6,480 bases of DNA from Pseudomonadales bacterium. Lineage in GTDB: Bacteria > Pseudomonadota > Gammaproteobacteria > Pseudomonadales > Pseudohongiellaceae. Made by a program: the position numbers and the translations under genes. This document shows, piece by piece, positions 5,466 through 6,480 of this stretch (position 1 is the first letter of the stretch; each line of letters opens with the position of its first letter). Location: assembly GCA_022360535.1 (NCBI GenBank), contig JAKSCP010000022.1, positions 1 to 6,480 of the forward strand, in the 5' to 3' direction. The notes under the pieces were generated by a model. That model was not told the DNA's origin. It made no database searches and was given only the letters and a program-made list of their open reading frames with translations.

Positions 5466-6173
5466 GTGTTAGTTAGCATTTATCGTTACAACCCAGAAAC
5501 AGACCAGAAGCCGTCCATGCAGGAGTTTGAAGTCGAAATTCCAGCCGGTAAAGACATCATGGTGCTTGATGTGCTCGCACTGGTGAAAGAGCAGGATCCT
5601 TCGGTTGCTTATCGTCGCTCATGCCGGGAAGGGGTGTGCGGTTCCGACGGTATGAATATGAATGGGACCAATGGCCTTGCCTGCATCACTCCTATATCAG
5701 AAGTTGGCGGACCCGGCAGCAAGCTCGTGCTGCGGCCGCTACCGGGGCTACCGGTAATCCGCGATCTTGTCGTAGATATGTCTATCTTTTACAAACAATT
5801 TGAAAAAGTGAGGCCCTATCTAATCAATGACGAGCCAGCGCCGGCTATAGAGCGGCTGCAGTCACCGGAAGACAGAGCAAAGTTGGATGGTTTGTATGAG
5901 TGTATTCTCTGCGCTTGCTGCAGCACGAACTGCCCTTCGTTTTGGTGGAATCCAGATAAATTTATCGGTCCTGCAGGATTACTCCAGGCTTACCGGTTTT
6001 TAGCGGACAGCAGGGATACGGCGACCAATGAACGATTAGCTGATCTGGATGATCCGTTTAGTGTATTCCGTTGCCGCGGGATCATGAATTGTGTCGCGGT
6101 ATGCCCGAAAGGACTCAATCCTACGCGCGCCATTGGACATATTCGCAGCATGCTCATTTCGCAAGGTACTTAA
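5466..6173 (+). CDS. sdhB: Succinate dehydrogenase iron-sulfur subunit
   Basis: Electron-transfer subunit of complex II, linking the SdhA flavin to the membrane quinone through three Fe-S clusters. The 235-residue product has the N-terminal ferredoxin domain with Cys53, Cys58, Asp61 and Cys73 for [2Fe-2S]; the Asp as fourth ligand is as in E. coli. The C-terminal domain has Cys146, Cys149, Cys152 and Cys213 for [4Fe-4S], and Cys156, Cys203 and Cys209 for [3Fe-4S]. The quinone-site stretch PSFWWNPDKF (157-166) is intact. The E. coli quinone/heme-side His207 is Arg204 here (CRGIMNC), as I recall for Pseudomonas. The GTG start at 5466 has AGG (5457-5459) six bases upstream and gives the normal N-terminus (MLVSIYRYNPE). 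The long ferredoxin-like insert and ERLQSPEDRAKLDGLYEC are standard for the family. Confidence 0.98.
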   Translation: MLVSIYRYNPETDQKPSMQEFEVEIPAGKDIMVLDVLALVKEQDPSVAYRRSCREGVCGSDGMNMNGTNGLACITPISEVGGPGSKLVLRPLPGLPVIRDLVVDMSIFYKQFEKVRPYLINDEPAPAIERLQSPEDRAKLDGLYECILCACCSTNCPSFWWNPDKFIGPAGLLQAYRFLADSRDTATNERLADLDDPFSVFRCRGIMNCVAVCPKGLNPTRAIGHIRSMLISQGT

Positions 6174-6198
6174 CCATCCACTCGCATCCCGATGATCA

Positions 6199-6228
6199 CG
6201 CCTATTGAAAGCTTACTGATCAAAGGCG
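6199..6228 (+). other. Hairpin in the sdhB-sucA gap
   Basis: CGCCT (6199-6203) pairs with AGGCG (6224-6228), and after one bulged A (6204) TTGA (6205-6208) pairs with TCAA (6220-6223), leaving an 11-base loop. The downstream sequence is T-rich but broken by G and A (TTGGTTCTGATTATTG), so it is at best a weak terminator or attenuator between the sdh and suc parts of the cluster. A TGATCA palindrome occurs twice, at 6193-6198 and 6217-6222, spaced 24 bp apart. No convincing separate sucA promoter was found here. Confidence 0.4.
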
Positions 6229-6261
6229 ATTGGTTCTGATTATTGATTACAGGTTACTGCA

Positions 6262-6480
6262 ATGCACGATAGCTTGATGGAAGCAATGTGGAGCACCGGA
6301 CACCTTTCCGGTGTCAATGCGGAATACGTAGAAGAACTCTACGAACGCTATCTTTCCAATCCTGAATCCGTTCCCAGCCAATGGCAGGAGTTTTTCGCGA
6401 ACCTGCCCAGTGCCAGCGGCAACGGCGATCGGGATATTTCCCATGCTGAAATCCAGAAAGATTTCAGAGCGCTTGGCAAA
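6262..6480 (+). CDS. sucA: 2-oxoglutarate dehydrogenase E1 component, partial (N-terminal 73 residues)
   Basis: Start of the thiamine-diphosphate-dependent E1 subunit of the 2-oxoglutarate dehydrogenase complex, which decarboxylates 2-oxoglutarate and passes the succinyl group to the E2 lipoyl domain. Only 73 of roughly 930-950 usual residues are in the window; the frame is open at the right edge. The visible part carries the family's N-terminal domain pattern: HLSGVNAEYVEELYERYL (14-31), NPESVPSQWQEFF (33-45), then a variable linker and QKDFRALGK, matching E. coli SucA (SYLSGANQSWIEQLYEDFL, then SVDANWRSTF). The ThDP-binding core lies beyond the edge. The ATG at 6262 has AGG (6251-6253) eight bases upstream. 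It sits 88 bp after sdhB in the same direction, the classic sdhCDAB-sucAB order. Confidence 0.97.
   Translation, partial: MHDSLMEAMWSTGHLSGVNAEYVEELYERYLSNPESVPSQWQEFFANLPSASGNGDRDISHAEIQKDFRALGK

Noticed and set aside
6205..6260. Separate sigma70 promoter for sucA in the sdhB-sucA gap
   Set aside because: TTGAAA (6205-6210) has no -10 box at a suitable distance, and the TTATTG near 6239 has only about half of the consensus matches and no -35.
6247..6444. 65-codon minus-strand frame opposite the start of sucA
   Set aside because: It is antisense to the recognisable SucA N-terminal domain and has no support of its own.

Overview
This window is a central-carbon-metabolism locus of a gammaproteobacterium. 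It carries a divergent arrangement of gltA (citrate synthase, minus strand) and sdhCDAB-sucA (succinate dehydrogenase followed by the E1 subunit of 2-oxoglutarate dehydrogenase, plus strand). This gene order, the hexameric NADH-sensitive type of citrate synthase, and the close match of all four Sdh subunits to the Escherichia/Pseudomonas type of complex II place it there. SdhB in particular reads more like Pseudomonas than Escherichia (for example Cys-Arg-Gly-Ile-Met-Asn-Cys around the second cluster motif). Base composition is moderate, around 50% GC by eye. The genus cannot be read from the sequence.

Layout, left to right. Positions 1-1122 (minus) hold an almost complete fold-type I PLP-dependent aminotransferase with a GTG start, which runs off the left edge. 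Thirteen bases separate it from gltA (1136-2413, minus), so the two are probably one transcript. Positions 2414-2904 are a 491-bp divergent regulatory region with no convincing gene. It holds a sigma70-type promoter facing gltA, a stronger-looking one facing sdhC, several inverted repeats, and repeated short words that recur on both sides. Then come sdhC (2905-3279), sdhD (3273-3641, overlapping sdhC by 7 bp), sdhA (3642-5414, directly abutting sdhD), sdhB (5466-6173) and the first 73 codons of sucA (6262 to the right edge). Hairpin-forming sequences lie in the sdhA-sdhB and sdhB-sucA gaps.

Functionally, GltA makes citrate from oxaloacetate and acetyl-CoA at the entry of the TCA cycle. SucA starts 2-oxoglutarate decarboxylation to succinyl-CoA. 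SdhCDAB oxidises succinate to fumarate and passes electrons through FAD, three Fe-S clusters and the membrane quinone site to the respiratory chain. All catalytic and cofactor residues I could check are present. The aminotransferase is the only accessory component; its substrate is unknown.

I did not find a previously undescribed system. The points most worth a second look are the aminotransferase coupled to gltA, the recurring TTGACAA and GAATTG words and dyads in the divergent control region, the unusual translation start of sdhC, and the structured gltA leader. Comparisons with E. coli residue numbers were made from memory, not by a computed alignment.
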